The notes under the pieces: generated by a model
Databases searched by the model: none
The model's input: only the letters and a program-made list of their open reading frames with translations
What the model was told of the DNA's origin: nothing
Source: JAHEEM01 sp036396795
GTDB lineage: Bacteria > Pseudomonadota > Gammaproteobacteria > Steroidobacterales > Rariloculaceae
Assembly (NCBI GenBank): GCA_036396795.1
Contig: DASWKF010000002.1
Location: 1 to 64,000, forward strand
DNA: 64,000 nucleotides
Direction of reading: 5' to 3'
Translations under genes and position numbers: made by a program
Part shown: positions 42,888 to 51,657 of the stretch, piece after piece
How the letters are laid out: the number at the start of each line of letters is the position of its first letter
Position numbering within the stretch: position 1 is the first letter of the stretch

Positions 42888-43829
42888 TCAGCGGTAGCCC
42901 AGGAGCTTTCGCAGCCCGAGCAGCGCCGGCATCGGCGCGGTGATGACGTAGGTCGGTATCGCTGAGAGATAACCGCGATAGCGGCCCTTCGCCTCGAAGC
43001 GCTCGCGGAAGTCCGATTCGAGAAACGCCGCGAGCAGCCTGGGCACGATGCCGCCGGCGACGTAGATGCCGCCGCGCGCGCCCGCCGTCAGCGCGAGATC
43101 ACCGGCCATGCCGCCGAGCAAGCCGAAGAACATGTTCCGGGCCGCGACTGCCAGCGGCTCTCCGGCCGCGGCCGCCGCCGAGATCGCCGCCGGCAGGAGC
43201 GTGGCGGCCTCTTGGCCTGCGCGCTCGACCATGAGCGCGTATATCCGGCTCAGTCCCGGGCCCGAGAGCACGGTCTCGGCGGCGCAATAACCGCTCGGGT
43301 CCCGCAGGCTGTCGACGATCGCGGCTTCGGCGGGCGTGCTGGTGGCGATGGATGCGTTGCCGCCTTCGCCCGCCACGACGGCCCAATTGCTGTTGAACGG
43401 CACCAAGGTCGCGATGCCGAGGCCGGATCCGGGGCCCAGCACCACCAACGGTGCGCGCGCCGCCGGCTCGCCGCCGCCTACCTTGCACAGATCGTCACTG
43501 AGCAAAGTCGGCAAGGCCCACGCCACGGCCGCGAAATCGTTGACGACGATGAGCCGATTGGCGCCGAGCTCTTTCTCGAGCGCCGCTTGGGAGAAGCGCC
43601 AGGGGAGATTCGTCATCCGAACCTCGTCACCGCCGACAGGGCCTGCGACGGCGAGCGCGACGTCCGTGGGGCGATCGCTCAATCGCCGCCGTCCGAGGTA
43701 GTGCTCGAAGACCTCGAGGATACCGTCGAACTCGTGGTTCTCGAAGCTTTCGACCGCGATCAGCTTACCTTTGTCGTTGACGAGCGCACAGCGCGAATGC
43801 GTGCCGCCGATGTCGGCTATCAGATCCAT
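42888..43829 (-). CDS. glk: Glucokinase
   Basis: A 313-residue protein of the Glk (not ROK) family. The phosphate-binding motif DIGGTHSRCALV is at residues 6-17, LPWRFSQAALEKEL and VNDFAAVAWALP (substrate and catalytic Asp region) follow, and LGPGSGLGIA lies near residue 133. The segment usually EGGH reads EGGN here, an odd change at a glucose-contacting position. The C-terminal GGIYVAGGIVPRL binds adenosine. It phosphorylates glucose to glucose-6-phosphate. Divergent from plsB, with a shared -10 element between. Confidence 0.9.
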   Translation of the reverse strand: MDLIADIGGTHSRCALVNDKGKLIAVESFENHEFDGILEVFEHYLGRRRLSDRPTDVALAVAGPVGGDEVRMTNLPWRFSQAALEKELGANRLIVVNDFAAVAWALPTLLSDDLCKVGGGEPAARAPLVVLGPGSGLGIATLVPFNSNWAVVAGEGGNASIATSTPAEAAIVDSLRDPSGYCAAETVLSGPGLSRIYALMVERAGQEAATLLPAAISAAAAAGEPLAVAARNMFFGLLGGMAGDLALTAGARGGIYVAGGIVPRLLAAFLESDFRERFEAKGRYRGYLSAIPTYVITAPMPALLGLRKLLGYR

Positions 43830-43921
43830 CGATCGCTTCCGAACCGAACTCCAAGTCTCAGGGCCCCGATGGTAAGGACTGCTCAGGCGCTTTGGAAGCG
43901 CTCGGAAACGGCGGTTCGAGG

Positions 43922-43929
43922 GCTATACT
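43922..43929. promoter_or_regulatory. Symmetric -10 element between glk and plsB
   Basis: The plus strand reads TATACT (43924-43929), 8 bases before the plsB ATG, so the plsB transcript would be nearly leaderless. The minus strand reads TATAGC (43922-43927) toward glk. No clear -35 is visible. Confidence 0.35.
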
Positions 43930-43937
43930 GGAAACTC

Positions 43938-46457
43938 ATGACCGCCAACGCATCCGGCCAAGGCCTACGGTCTGCAGCTGATCGATTGCGCAAGCTCAGC
44001 CAGCGAGTCGCTCTGGTCCTCGTCCGCTACAAGGTACGCTGCTCGTCCGACCGGCCGCCGGAGGGAGCGGTCTGCTACGTTCTCGAGCGCGACCAGCTCT
44101 TCGATCGCTTGATTCTCCAGGACCATTGCAGCCGGGAGCGCTGGCCGTCCCCGAGCCAAACCCTCCCCGATGACGCGGCCGCGCTATGGAGCTTGCGGCA
44201 GACCAAGGGCTGGTTCACCCGCCGCCTCGTTCCGAGCAAGCGCAAGCGGCTCGAAAGCCTGCTGTCCTACGTCGCCGCTCATCCCGATCAGGACATTCAG
44301 CTCGTGCCCGTCGCCGTCTTCTGGGGCAGATCGCCGGCCAAGGAGCGCTCCTGGTTGAAGTTACTGCTGGCCGAGGACTGGGCGGCGAGCGGGCGGATTC
44401 GACGATTCTTCTCGATCCTCGTGCATGCGCGGCAAGTGCTGATCAAGGTCAGCGAGCCCGTGTCTCTGAAACGATTGGCGGGAGAGGATCTCGGGGTCGA
44501 GCGCACGACGCGGAAGGCTGCGCGCCTGCTGCGCGTGCATTTTCGCCGCCAGCGCACGGCAACGATCGGCCCGGACCTTTCGCATCGCAGGCTACTGCTC
44601 GATGAGGTCCTCGCGAGCCCGGCCGTGACGCGCGCGCTCAAGCGCGAGATCGTCTCCGGCCACCGCAGCGAATGGCGCGTGCAACGGCGGGCGCGCCGCA
44701 TCGCCAGAGAGATCGCCGCGCATTATTCGTTCGCGGTCGTGCGCGTGCTGGAGCATGTCTTCACCTGGCTCTGGAATCGCCTCTACGAAGGCGTCGACGT
44801 CAGGCACATCGAGCGCCTCGACGACATCGCGGTGGGAGCGGAGGTCATCTACGTCCCTTGTCACCGAAGCCACATCGACTACATGCTGTTGTCCTATGTG
44901 ATCTATCGCCGCGGGCTGGTGCCGCCCCACGTCGCCGCCGGGAACAATCTCGATCTGCCGCTGATCGGCAGGATCGTTCGCAGCGGCGGCGGTTTTTTCA
45001 TGCGTCGCAGCTTCCGCGGCGACGCGCTGTACTCGGCGGTCTTCAGGAGCTATCTGCGGGCGATCATTTCACGCGGTTTTCCCTTGAAGTTCTTCATCGA
45101 GGGCACCCGCTCGCGAACGGGCAGGTTGCTCGCGCCGAAACTGGGCTTGCTGGCGATGACGGTCGAGAGCTTCCTGCTCGACCGCCGCCGGCCCATCGTC
45201 TATGTTCCCGTGTATTTCGGCTACGAGAAGCTCGTCGAGGGCCAGGCGTTTCTCGGTGAGCTCAGGGGCCGGCCCAAGCGCCGTGAATCCCTGGGCGGAG
45301 CGATTCGTTCGCTCAGGGCCTTGCGCGAGCGCTTCGGCTCGGTCTATGTGAGCTTCGGCGAGCCGATATGGCTCGAGGATATGCTTGATCGCAGCCACGC
45401 GCGTTGGCGCGAGGAGAAGCTCGAGGATTTCTTCAAGCCGACCTGGATCGAGACGGTCGTGGAGCGCTTGGGGCTCCAGATCATGACCGCAATAAACGAT
45501 GCGGCCGTGGTCAATCCCGTGAATCTCGTGGCGCTGGTGCTCCTCGGAATGCCGAAACGGGCGATCGTCGAAGTCGAGCTACGCGACCAGCTCGAGCTCT
45601 ATCTCGATCTCGTGGCGCTCGCGCCCTATTCGACGCGGGTCGGCGTCACCGACCTGGACGCTGCCCAGATCGTGAAGCGATGCGAAGACCTGCTCTGGTT
45701 GCAGCGGCGCCCGCATCCCCTCGGCGACGTGCTCTATATGGACGAGCGCCGCGCGGTATTGGCGAGCTATTACCGCAACAACATCGTGCATCTCTTCGCC
45801 CTGCCATCGCTGGTCGCCGCAAGTCTCAGCGACCGCAGCGAGCTCACGGCCTCCGAGCTCACGGCGCAGCTCAAACGGCTGTATCCGTGCCTCAAGGCTG
45901 AGCTGTTTCTGCGCTGCGGCACGGCGGAGCTCGAGTTCGAGATCGAGCGTGTGGTCGGCGTGATGGCCAGGCTCGGCTTGCTGATGCGCGGCGGGCCGGT
46001 GATTCGCCGTCCAGTGGAAGGCACGGCGGCCGCGGCCCAGTTCCGCTTGTGCGCGGAAATCGTGCAACCCTTCATGGAGCACTATTTCCTGAGCGTCATT
46101 TTCCTGCTCGAGCACGGCTCGGGATGCTTGACGAAAACCGAGGCGGTTCGAATCTCGAGCGACGCCGCCGAGCAGCTCGCGATGATCTACACGTTGAACT
46201 CGCCGGATCTGTTCGAAGCCGGCCTGTTCGCCAACCTCATCGACGCCCTGCTGATTCACGGCATGCTGATGGAAGACTCGAACGGGCGGCTGTGCTTCGG
46301 CGAATCCCTGGCCGTGCTGGCCGACGCTCTGGGACGGGTGCTGCGCCCCCGCGTGCGGCAAACTCTGCTGAATTTTGCCAGAGCGGCCACGACCACACCG
46401 TCCGGCGCGCCTGCTCGGAGCAGCGCCCCGCTGGAACGGCTAGAGGAGCGTCTCTAA
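43938..46457 (+). CDS. plsB: Glycerol-3-phosphate 1-O-acyltransferase PlsB
   Basis: 839 residues from ATG 43938; an upstream open frame overlaps glk and is not coding. The four acyltransferase blocks are present in order: HRSHIDYM (HX4D, near residue 312), GNNLDLPLIGRIVRSGGGFFMRRSFRG, FIEGTRSRTGRLLAPK and PIVYVPVYFGYEKLVEG. The length matches E. coli PlsB (about 800). The enzyme acylates sn-glycerol-3-phosphate with acyl-ACP or acyl-CoA at the inner membrane, the first step of phospholipid synthesis. Its stop codon overlaps that of the convergent DUF465 gene by two bases. Confidence 0.95.
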   Translation: MTANASGQGLRSAADRLRKLSQRVALVLVRYKVRCSSDRPPEGAVCYVLERDQLFDRLILQDHCSRERWPSPSQTLPDDAAALWSLRQTKGWFTRRLVPSKRKRLESLLSYVAAHPDQDIQLVPVAVFWGRSPAKERSWLKLLLAEDWAASGRIRRFFSILVHARQVLIKVSEPVSLKRLAGEDLGVERTTRKAARLLRVHFRRQRTATIGPDLSHRRLLLDEVLASPAVTRALKREIVSGHRSEWRVQRRARRIAREIAAHYSFAVVRVLEHVFTWLWNRLYEGVDVRHIERLDDIAVGAEVIYVPCHRSHIDYMLLSYVIYRRGLVPPHVAAGNNLDLPLIGRIVRSGGGFFMRRSFRGDALYSAVFRSYLRAIISRGFPLKFFIEGTRSRTGRLLAPKLGLLAMTVESFLLDRRRPIVYVPVYFGYEKLVEGQAFLGELRGRPKRRESLGGAIRSLRALRERFGSVYVSFGEPIWLEDMLDRSHARWREEKLEDFFKPTWIETVVERLGLQIMTAINDAAVVNPVNLVALVLLGMPKRAIVEVELRDQLELYLDLVALAPYSTRVGVTDLDAAQIVKRCEDLLWLQRRPHPLGDVLYMDERRAVLASYYRNNIVHLFALPSLVAASLSDRSELTASELTAQLKRLYPCLKAELFLRCGTAELEFEIERVVGVMARLGLLMRGGPVIRRPVEGTAAAAQFRLCAEIVQPFMEHYFLSVIFLLEHGSGCLTKTEAVRISSDAAEQLAMIYTLNSPDLFEAGLFANLIDALLIHGMLMEDSNGRLCFGESLAVLADALGRVLRPRVRQTLLNFARAATTTPSGAPARSSAPLERLEERL

Positions 46458-46463
46458 GCGTTC
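46434..46463. terminator. Hairpin spanning the overlapping plsB and DUF465 stop codons
   Basis: GAACG...TAGAG (46434-46438, 46441-46445) pairs with CTCTA...CGTTC (46452-46456, 46459-46463) around a 6-base loop with one 2x2 internal mismatch. Both stops (46454-46457) lie in the right arm. There is no T-run. Confidence 0.45.
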
Positions 46464-46669
46464 AGATCGGGAATTCGGTCGCTCTCCATTTGAGTGATCA
46501 TGTCCTTGATCATGAGCTTCCGCTTCTTCAAGCGGCGCAACATAATCTGATCCACGTGCGGATCCACGACCAAACGGGAGATGACCTGGTCCAGGTCGTG
46601 ATGCTCGACTCGCAGCTCCTTGAGCCGCTCCACTGACCTAAAGGCTTCGGTTTCTATCTTATGTGCCAC
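46454..46669 (-). CDS. DUF465 (YdcH-like) small coiled-coil protein
   Basis: A 71-residue, mostly helical protein with FRSVERLKELRVEHHDLDQVISRL and LRRLKKRKLMIKDMITQME, the pattern of the YdcH/SlyX-like DUF465 family (two antiparallel helices). The highly basic second helix may contact nucleic acid or a partner, which is inference. It starts 3 bases after the cysQ stop codon, so it is probably translated from the same mRNA. No function is established. Confidence 0.82.
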   Translation of the reverse strand: MAHKIETEAFRSVERLKELRVEHHDLDQVISRLVVDPHVDQIMLRRLKKRKLMIKDMITQMESDRIPDLNA

Positions 46670-46672
46670 TTC

Positions 46673-47488
46673 TCACTTTGGAACCGCGGCCAGCCAATCG
46701 CGGTTGCAATCGCCGATCGCCAAAAAATGAGGATTTAAGAGACTTTCCTTAGTGTTGTACCTCAGCGTCCGACCAGCAAGGTCTATCATACTCCCGCCGG
46801 CGCTTTCAAGGATAGCCTGCGCGGCCGCGGTATCCCACTCCGAAGTCGGACCGAAGCGCGGATAAACGTCCGCTTGACCGTCGGCCACGAGGCAGATCTT
46901 GAGCGAGCTTCCCATGGGCTTGATCTCGTGCGGCCCGAGTCTCTCGAGATAGGTGTTCAAGGCTCCGCTCGGGTGGCTGCGGCTGCCGACGACGCGAGTG
47001 GGGCCGTCGTAGCCGGCGCTCGGGTGAATCGACTCCGCGACGCCGTCGCGGTCGCGCTTCCAGGCGCCGACGCCGAGAGCACCGGCGTATTCGAGCTCGA
47101 GCGCGGGCGCCAGCACGATGCCGAGCACGGCTCGGTTGTGGTCGACAAGCGCGATATTGATCGTGAACTCGTCGTTGCGTTTCACGAACTCCTTGGTGCC
47201 GTCGAGCGGATCGACGAGCCAATAGCGTTGCCAGCTCAATCGATCCTCTAGCTCCTCCGCCGCGGATTCCTCCGACAGCAGCGGCAGGCCCGAGCCGAGC
47301 GCCGCGAGCGCGTCGCGTATGATGCCGTGCGAGGCCCGGTCCGCCGCGGTCAGCGGAGAGCTGTCTTCCTTGAGCTCGACCGCGATCTTGCCGCGATAGA
47401 CCTCCATGACTGCGTCTCCGGCGCGCTTGGCGATGCCGCGCAGCTCGTCGACGAGCTTCCGCAACGTCGTGGCTTGGCTCAAGTCCAT
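46673..47488 (-). CDS. cysQ: 3'(2'),5'-bisphosphate nucleotidase CysQ
   Basis: 271 residues from ATG 47488. The inositol-monophosphatase-type metal motifs are SEES (LLSEESAAEE), the diagnostic WLVDPLDGTKEF (about residue 92) and the third-metal Asp in SEWDTAAAQAILESAGG. KEFVKRNDEFTINIALV matches CysQ rather than SuhB. It removes the 3'-phosphate of PAP/PAPS during sulfate assimilation and limits PAP accumulation. The DUF465 gene follows at once; yrfG diverges upstream. Confidence 0.92.
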   Translation of the reverse strand: MDLSQATTLRKLVDELRGIAKRAGDAVMEVYRGKIAVELKEDSSPLTAADRASHGIIRDALAALGSGLPLLSEESAAEELEDRLSWQRYWLVDPLDGTKEFVKRNDEFTINIALVDHNRAVLGIVLAPALELEYAGALGVGAWKRDRDGVAESIHPSAGYDGPTRVVGSRSHPSGALNTYLERLGPHEIKPMGSSLKICLVADGQADVYPRFGPTSEWDTAAAQAILESAGGSMIDLAGRTLRYNTKESLLNPHFLAIGDCNRDWLAAVPK

Positions 47489-47529
47489 TGATTTCGGCCC
47501 TCTCGACGCGGCAGGGGCGCCGCGTGGCG

Positions 47530-47536
47530 TATGATA
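47530..47536. promoter_or_regulatory. Symmetric -10 element between cysQ and yrfG
   Basis: TATGAT on the plus strand (47530-47535) and TATCAT on the minus strand (47531-47536) overlap almost completely. The predicted yrfG start site would fall within about 3 bases of its ATG, while cysQ would have a leader of about 36 bases. Confidence 0.4.
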
Positions 47537-47544
47537 GCCCAGCT

Positions 47545-48249
47545 ATGTCGTTGAATCCGACGCCCACTTCGGCGAGACCTCACGCTCTGCCGTGGGATCG
47601 AATCGACACCGTGCTCGTCGACATGGACGGCACGCTTCTGGATCTCGCGTTCGACAACTTCTTCTGGCTCGAGCTCGTGCCGGCCCGGTACGCCGCGCAC
47701 CACCGGCTCCCCGAGGACCGTGCTCGCGAGGAGATCATGACAGCCTACTGCAGGCTCGAGGGCAGCCTCGCCTGGTATTGCATCGACCACTGGGCGGACG
47801 CGCTGGGCATCGACTTGCGAGCGCTGAATTGGGAGCATCGCGAGCGGATTCGCTATCTTCCGAAGGCGACGGACTTTCTCGCCGACGTCCGGGCCCGCGG
47901 CAAGCGTCTATGGCTCGTGACCAATGCGCACCGGGCCGTGCTCGCGGTCAAGGTCGGCCAGACCGGGCTCGACCGCGAGGTCGACGAGCTCATCTGTGCG
48001 CACGACTTCGATGCTCCGAAGGAGAGCCCGGAGTTCTGGCAGCGATTCTCCGCCAATGCGCGCTTCGATCCGCGGCGAACATTGCTGCTCGAAGACAGTC
48101 TCAGCGTGCTGTCGGCGGCGCGCGCTTTCGGCGTGGCCTTCACGCTCGCCATTCGGCGGCCCGATTCCCGCCTGCCGGCCCGGGATATCGACGAGTTTCC
48201 CGCCATAGACGGCGTGCACGAGCTCATGGGCTTCACCGACGAGGCGTAA
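47545..48249 (+). CDS. yrfG: HAD-family GMP/IMP nucleotidase (YrfG-like)
   Basis: 234 residues from ATG 47545. HAD motif I is VLVDMDGTLLDL (about residue 27), motif II VTNAHR, motif III the lysine in KESPEFWQRF, and motif IV LLLEDSLSVLSAAR. The sequence between (FDNFFWLELVPARYAAHHRLPEDRAREEI) matches YrfG proteins, which dephosphorylate GMP and IMP. A physiological role in purine salvage is inferred from the family. A hairpin (48240-48270) overlaps the stop codon; rhlB converges. Confidence 0.88.
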   Translation: MSLNPTPTSARPHALPWDRIDTVLVDMDGTLLDLAFDNFFWLELVPARYAAHHRLPEDRAREEIMTAYCRLEGSLAWYCIDHWADALGIDLRALNWEHRERIRYLPKATDFLADVRARGKRLWLVTNAHRAVLAVKVGQTGLDREVDELICAHDFDAPKESPEFWQRFSANARFDPRRTLLLEDSLSVLSAARAFGVAFTLAIRRPDSRLPARDIDEFPAIDGVHELMGFTDEA

Positions 48250-48270
48250 GCGGAGCTTGGCGACGCCTCG
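48240..48270. terminator. Hairpin overlapping the yrfG stop codon
   Basis: CGAGGCGT (48240-48247) pairs perfectly with ACGCCTCG (48263-48270) around a 15-base loop containing the remainder of the TAA stop. It lacks a T-run, so it may act as an RNA-stabilising end or a Rho-linked terminator. Confidence 0.45.
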
Positions 48271-48288
48271 GGCTCGAGCCGCGGCGAC

Positions 48289-49605
48289 TCAAGGCCTGCC
48301 GCGGCGCACGTTCCCCCGCGGCTCGCGCTGCTTGCTCGACGACGGTCGGCCGCCTGGGCGTTGCGGTTTGCGCGGCCGCGCGGATGGATACTTGATCTCC
48401 ACGAGCGAGGCAGGGTCGATCCGCTCGACCGGGATACGGCGCCCGATGAAGGCTTCGATATCGGGCAACGAGGTCACATAGTCTTCGCAGCCGAAGCTGA
48501 TGGCGTCACCCGCGGCCCCCGCTCTTGCCGTGCGCCCGATCCGATGCACGTAGTCCTCGGCGTCCTGGGGCAAGTCGTAGTTGAAGACGTGGCTGACGTC
48601 GGGAACGTGCAGGCCGCGCGAGGCGACGTCGGTGCCGATCAGGACTTTGAGCTCGCCGGCGACGAACGCTTTGAGCATGCTCAAGCGCTTATTCTGCGGA
48701 ACGTCCCCGGAAATCGCCTTGGCCTGGATTCCGTTGGCCTGCAAATAGGACTCGAGGCGGTCGGCTTCCCGCCGCGTGTTCACGAATACCATGGTGCGGC
48801 GCGCGTCCATTTGCCGTAGCAGGCTGATCAGCAGCGGGATCTTCTCTGCGTTGGAAGGAAAGTAGATCGACTGGCGGACCCGATCGACGGTGATCTTGTC
48901 AGGCTCGATTCTAATGAGCTCGGGATTGTTCATGTGCTCGTACGCCAGCTCCAACACACGGTGCGACAGCGTCGCGGAGTAGAGCAGATTGAGGCGCCGC
49001 CCGGGTTCCGGGAGCCTTCTGAGCACATAGCGAATATCGCGAATGAATCCGAGATCGAACATACGGTCGGCTTCGTCCAGCACCATGACCTCGATGTGCC
49101 GAAGGGTGAATACCTTCTGCTTGTGGAAGTCGATGACTCGGCCCGGGGTGCCGATCAGAACGTCGACCCCCTCCGAAAGTTGCCGTCGTTGCTTGTCGTA
49201 GTCCGTGCCGCCGAAAGCCAGCCCGAAACGCAGGTCGAGAAACTTTCCGAGCTGCTCCGCGTCGGCGTGTATCTGCACCGCGAGCTCGCGGGTGGGCGCC
49301 AGGATCAGCGCCCGAGGCTGCGATTGCCGACCGGCGGCTGCGGCGGCGTTCTTGTCGAGTTGACAGAATAACGCGATCAGAAACGCGGCGGTCTTGCCGG
49401 TGCCTGTTTGCGCCTGGCCCGCAACGTCACGGCCCGCCAGCGCCAGCGGCAGGGTCTTGCTTTGGATGGGCGTGCAGTAGCGGAAACCCGCAGCGGCGAT
49501 GCCGTCGAGCACCGGCTTGGGAAGAGGAAGGCTATCGAATTCGAGGTCGCTCAGGTGGCTCTGCGCGTCGGGGTCGCTATTCGAGGAAGGAGTTAAGACT
49601 TGCAA
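48289..49605 (-). CDS. rhlB: ATP-dependent RNA helicase RhlB (DEAD-box)
   Basis: 438 residues from TTG 49605 ((M)QVLTPSSNSD...). The Q-motif is FRYCTPIQSKTLP, motif I AQTGTGKT, Ia PTRELA, II DEADRMFD, III SAT, V GTDVASRGLHVPDV and VI HRIGRTARAG. The Arg/Pro/Gly-rich C-terminal tail matches RhlB. In E. coli RhlB unwinds RNA for the RNase E degradosome. It is divergent from trxA and rho, the usual gammaproteobacterial order. Confidence 0.93.
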   Translation of the reverse strand: MQVLTPSSNSDPDAQSHLSDLEFDSLPLPKPVLDGIAAAGFRYCTPIQSKTLPLALAGRDVAGQAQTGTGKTAAFLIALFCQLDKNAAAAAGRQSQPRALILAPTRELAVQIHADAEQLGKFLDLRFGLAFGGTDYDKQRRQLSEGVDVLIGTPGRVIDFHKQKVFTLRHIEVMVLDEADRMFDLGFIRDIRYVLRRLPEPGRRLNLLYSATLSHRVLELAYEHMNNPELIRIEPDKITVDRVRQSIYFPSNAEKIPLLISLLRQMDARRTMVFVNTRREADRLESYLQANGIQAKAISGDVPQNKRLSMLKAFVAGELKVLIGTDVASRGLHVPDVSHVFNYDLPQDAEDYVHRIGRTARAGAAGDAISFGCEDYVTSLPDIEAFIGRRIPVERIDPASLVEIKYPSARPRKPQRPGGRPSSSKQREPRGNVRRGRP

Positions 49606-49825
49606 ATTACGTTCTCACGGGTTCAAAATAGGCTTAGCCAGGCGAAACTACTCGCTCCCCCAGTATTTCTATTGCGTCCCCACGAGCCTCGCAAGGAAGC
49701 AGTCAGCAGCGGCATTGTGCCTGACCGGGCAAGCAGCGTCACTCTACGATAGGTGGCCGGTGGGGGCTATCGACACGGAACCCGGGCTCATAGCGAACGA
49801 AGGGGTCGATTGGAGGAACTTGCAG

Positions 49826-50167
49826 GTGAGTGATCGCATCGTAAACATCACCGATGGCAGCTTCGAGGCGGACGTGCTCGAAGCCGATCAGCCTGTACTG
49901 ATTGATTTCTGGGCGGAATGGTGCGGCCCGTGCAAAATGATTGCGCCGATCTTGGAGGGGGTTGCAGAGGAATACAAGGATCGGCTGAAGATCGCCAAGC
50001 TGAACGTGGACGACAATCCTCAGACGGCGATGCGATTCGGCATAAGGAGTATTCCGACCCTGCTGCTGTTCAAACAGGGCTCCGTTGCCGGCCAGAAGGT
50101 CGGCGCTCTCTCCAAGTCGCAACTAGAGGCATTCTTGGAACCACACGTCGGCGTCTCCACCAATTGA
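49826..50167 (+). CDS. trxA: Thioredoxin 1
   Basis: 113 residues from GTG 49826, 9 bases after GGAGG (49812-49816). The fold is complete, with the redox motif WCGPCK near residue 33 in FWAEWCGPCKMIAPIL and the cis-proline loop SIPTLLLF. The cytoplasmic protein donates electrons to ribonucleotide reductase, PAPS reductase and, through DsbD, the periplasm. An open frame continues upstream from 49499, but it lacks similarity and crosses rhlB. rho follows with a 38-218 base gap depending on the Rho start. Confidence 0.95.
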   Translation: MSDRIVNITDGSFEADVLEADQPVLIDFWAEWCGPCKMIAPILEGVAEEYKDRLKIAKLNVDDNPQTAMRFGIRSIPTLLLFKQGSVAGQKVGALSKSQLEAFLEPHVGVSTN

Positions 50168-50205
50168 GGCCCGGCAAAACTAGCGATGATCGTTGGTAGG
50201 CATCC

Positions 50206-51642
50206 GTGAGGGGATACTTGGGTAATTCAGCACGTGTTCGGGCTAAGAACGGCTCGCAACGGCCACGGGACGGCAACGGTAAAAAACGAGCTTCTCGGCG
50301 GAAACGGCTGCCGCGGGAAGATTTTCCAGACGATGAGGACCTGGAGTTGATTCCTGCGGAAGAACTCGAGCTTACGAAAAACGCGATGAACCTGTCCGAG
50401 CTGAAGAATCGGCCGGCGGCAGACCTCGTCGACCTGGCTCAATCGATGGGCCTGGAAAACCTCGCCCGGTCGCGCAAGCAGGACATCATCTTTTCGATTC
50501 TCAAAGAGCACGCCAAGAACGGCGAGAATATTTTCGGTGAGGGCATACTCGAGATCCTACAGGACGGTTTCGGGTTCTTGCGCTCTCCGGACAGCTCTTA
50601 TCTCGCCGGTCCAGACGATATCTACGTGTCACCGAGTCAGATCAGGCGGTTCAGCCTGCGAACAGGCGATACGGTCTCGGGGCTGATCCGCCCGCCGAAG
50701 GACGGCGAGCGGTATTTCGCCCTGCTCAAGGTCGGGCAGATCAATCACGATGCCCCCGAGGAGGCGAAGTCCAAGGTTCTGTTCGAGAACCTCACGCCGT
50801 TGTTTCCCAGGGAGCGGCTCAAGCTCGAGCAGGGCAACGGCAGCACCGAGGACTTGACGGCGCGCATCATCGACATGGTCGCGCCGATCGGCAAGGGGCA
50901 GCGCGGTCTCATCGTTTCGCCGCCAAAGGCCGGTAAGACGATGCTGCTGCAGAACATCGCGGCGTCGATCGCGGCGAATCATCCCGAATGCGATCTCATC
51001 GTATTGCTCATCGACGAGCGTCCCGAGGAAGTCACCGAGATGGAGCGGACCGTGCGCGGCGAGGTCGTCTCCAGCACCTTCGACGAGCCTGCCACCCGGC
51101 ACGTTCAGGTCGCCGAAATGGTCATCGAGAAGGCCAAGCGGTTGACGGAGCACAAGCGTGACGTGGTCATCTTGCTCGATTCGATCACGCGTCTCGCCCG
51201 CGCCTACAACACCGTGGTTCCGTCCTCGGGCAAGGTCCTGACGGGCGGCGTCGACGCGAACGCGCTGCAGCGGCCGAAACGATTCTTCGGCGCGGCGCGC
51301 AACATCGAGGAAGGCGGAAGCCTGACGATCATCGCGACGGCCTTGATCGATACCGGCTCGAAGATGGACGAGGTCATCTACGAGGAGTTCAAGGGCACGG
51401 GCAATCTCGAAATCCACCTTGATCGGCGCATCGCCGAGAAACGGATCTTCCCGGCGATCAACATCAACCGCTCCGGCACCCGCAAGGAGGAGCTGTTGAC
51501 CGAAACGGACGAGCTGCAGAAGATATGGGTTCTGCGCAAGGTGCTGCATCCGATGGACGAGCTCGCCGCCATCGAGTTCCTGCTGAGCAAGTTGCAGGAT
51601 TCCAAGACCAACGCGGACTTCTTCGAGGCGATGAAACGCTGA
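50206..51642 (+). CDS. rho: Transcription termination factor Rho
   Basis: 478 residues if GTG 50206 is used; the conserved protein begins at ATG 50386 (MNLSELKNRPAADLVDLAQSMGLENLARSRKQDIIF), giving 418 residues as in E. coli. The extra 60 codons are Lys/Arg-rich then Asp/Glu-rich, and about half of their third positions are G or C versus about 80 percent just downstream. RNA-binding primary site DGFGFLRS, Walker A PPKAGKT, Walker B VVILLDSITR and the Q-loop/R-loop segments are intact. The hexameric helicase ends untranslated transcripts and silences horizontally acquired DNA. trxA-rho order is conserved; the stop lies in a hairpin shared with purD. Confidence 0.95.
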   Translation: MRGYLGNSARVRAKNGSQRPRDGNGKKRASRRKRLPREDFPDDEDLELIPAEELELTKNAMNLSELKNRPAADLVDLAQSMGLENLARSRKQDIIFSILKEHAKNGENIFGEGILEILQDGFGFLRSPDSSYLAGPDDIYVSPSQIRRFSLRTGDTVSGLIRPPKDGERYFALLKVGQINHDAPEEAKSKVLFENLTPLFPRERLKLEQGNGSTEDLTARIIDMVAPIGKGQRGLIVSPPKAGKTMLLQNIAASIAANHPECDLIVLLIDERPEEVTEMERTVRGEVVSSTFDEPATRHVQVAEMVIEKAKRLTEHKRDVVILLDSITRLARAYNTVVPSSGKVLTGGVDANALQRPKRFFGAARNIEEGGSLTIIATALIDTGSKMDEVIYEEFKGTGNLEIHLDRRIAEKRIFPAININRSGTRKEELLTETDELQKIWVLRKVLHPMDELAAIEFLLSKLQDSKTNADFFEAMKR

Positions 51643-51657
51643 GCGTCGCCGCTCAGC
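51638..51657. terminator. Hairpin shared by convergent rho and purD stop codons
   Basis: GCTGAGCG (51638-51645) pairs with CGCTCAGC (51650-51657) around a TCGC loop. The rho TGA (51640-51642) lies in the left arm, and the purD stop (51653-51655, minus strand) in the right arm. No T-run follows. Confidence 0.5.

Noticed and set aside
43212..43937. Upstream open frame joined to plsB
   Set aside because: It is antisense to glk; PlsB similarity starts only after ATG 43938.
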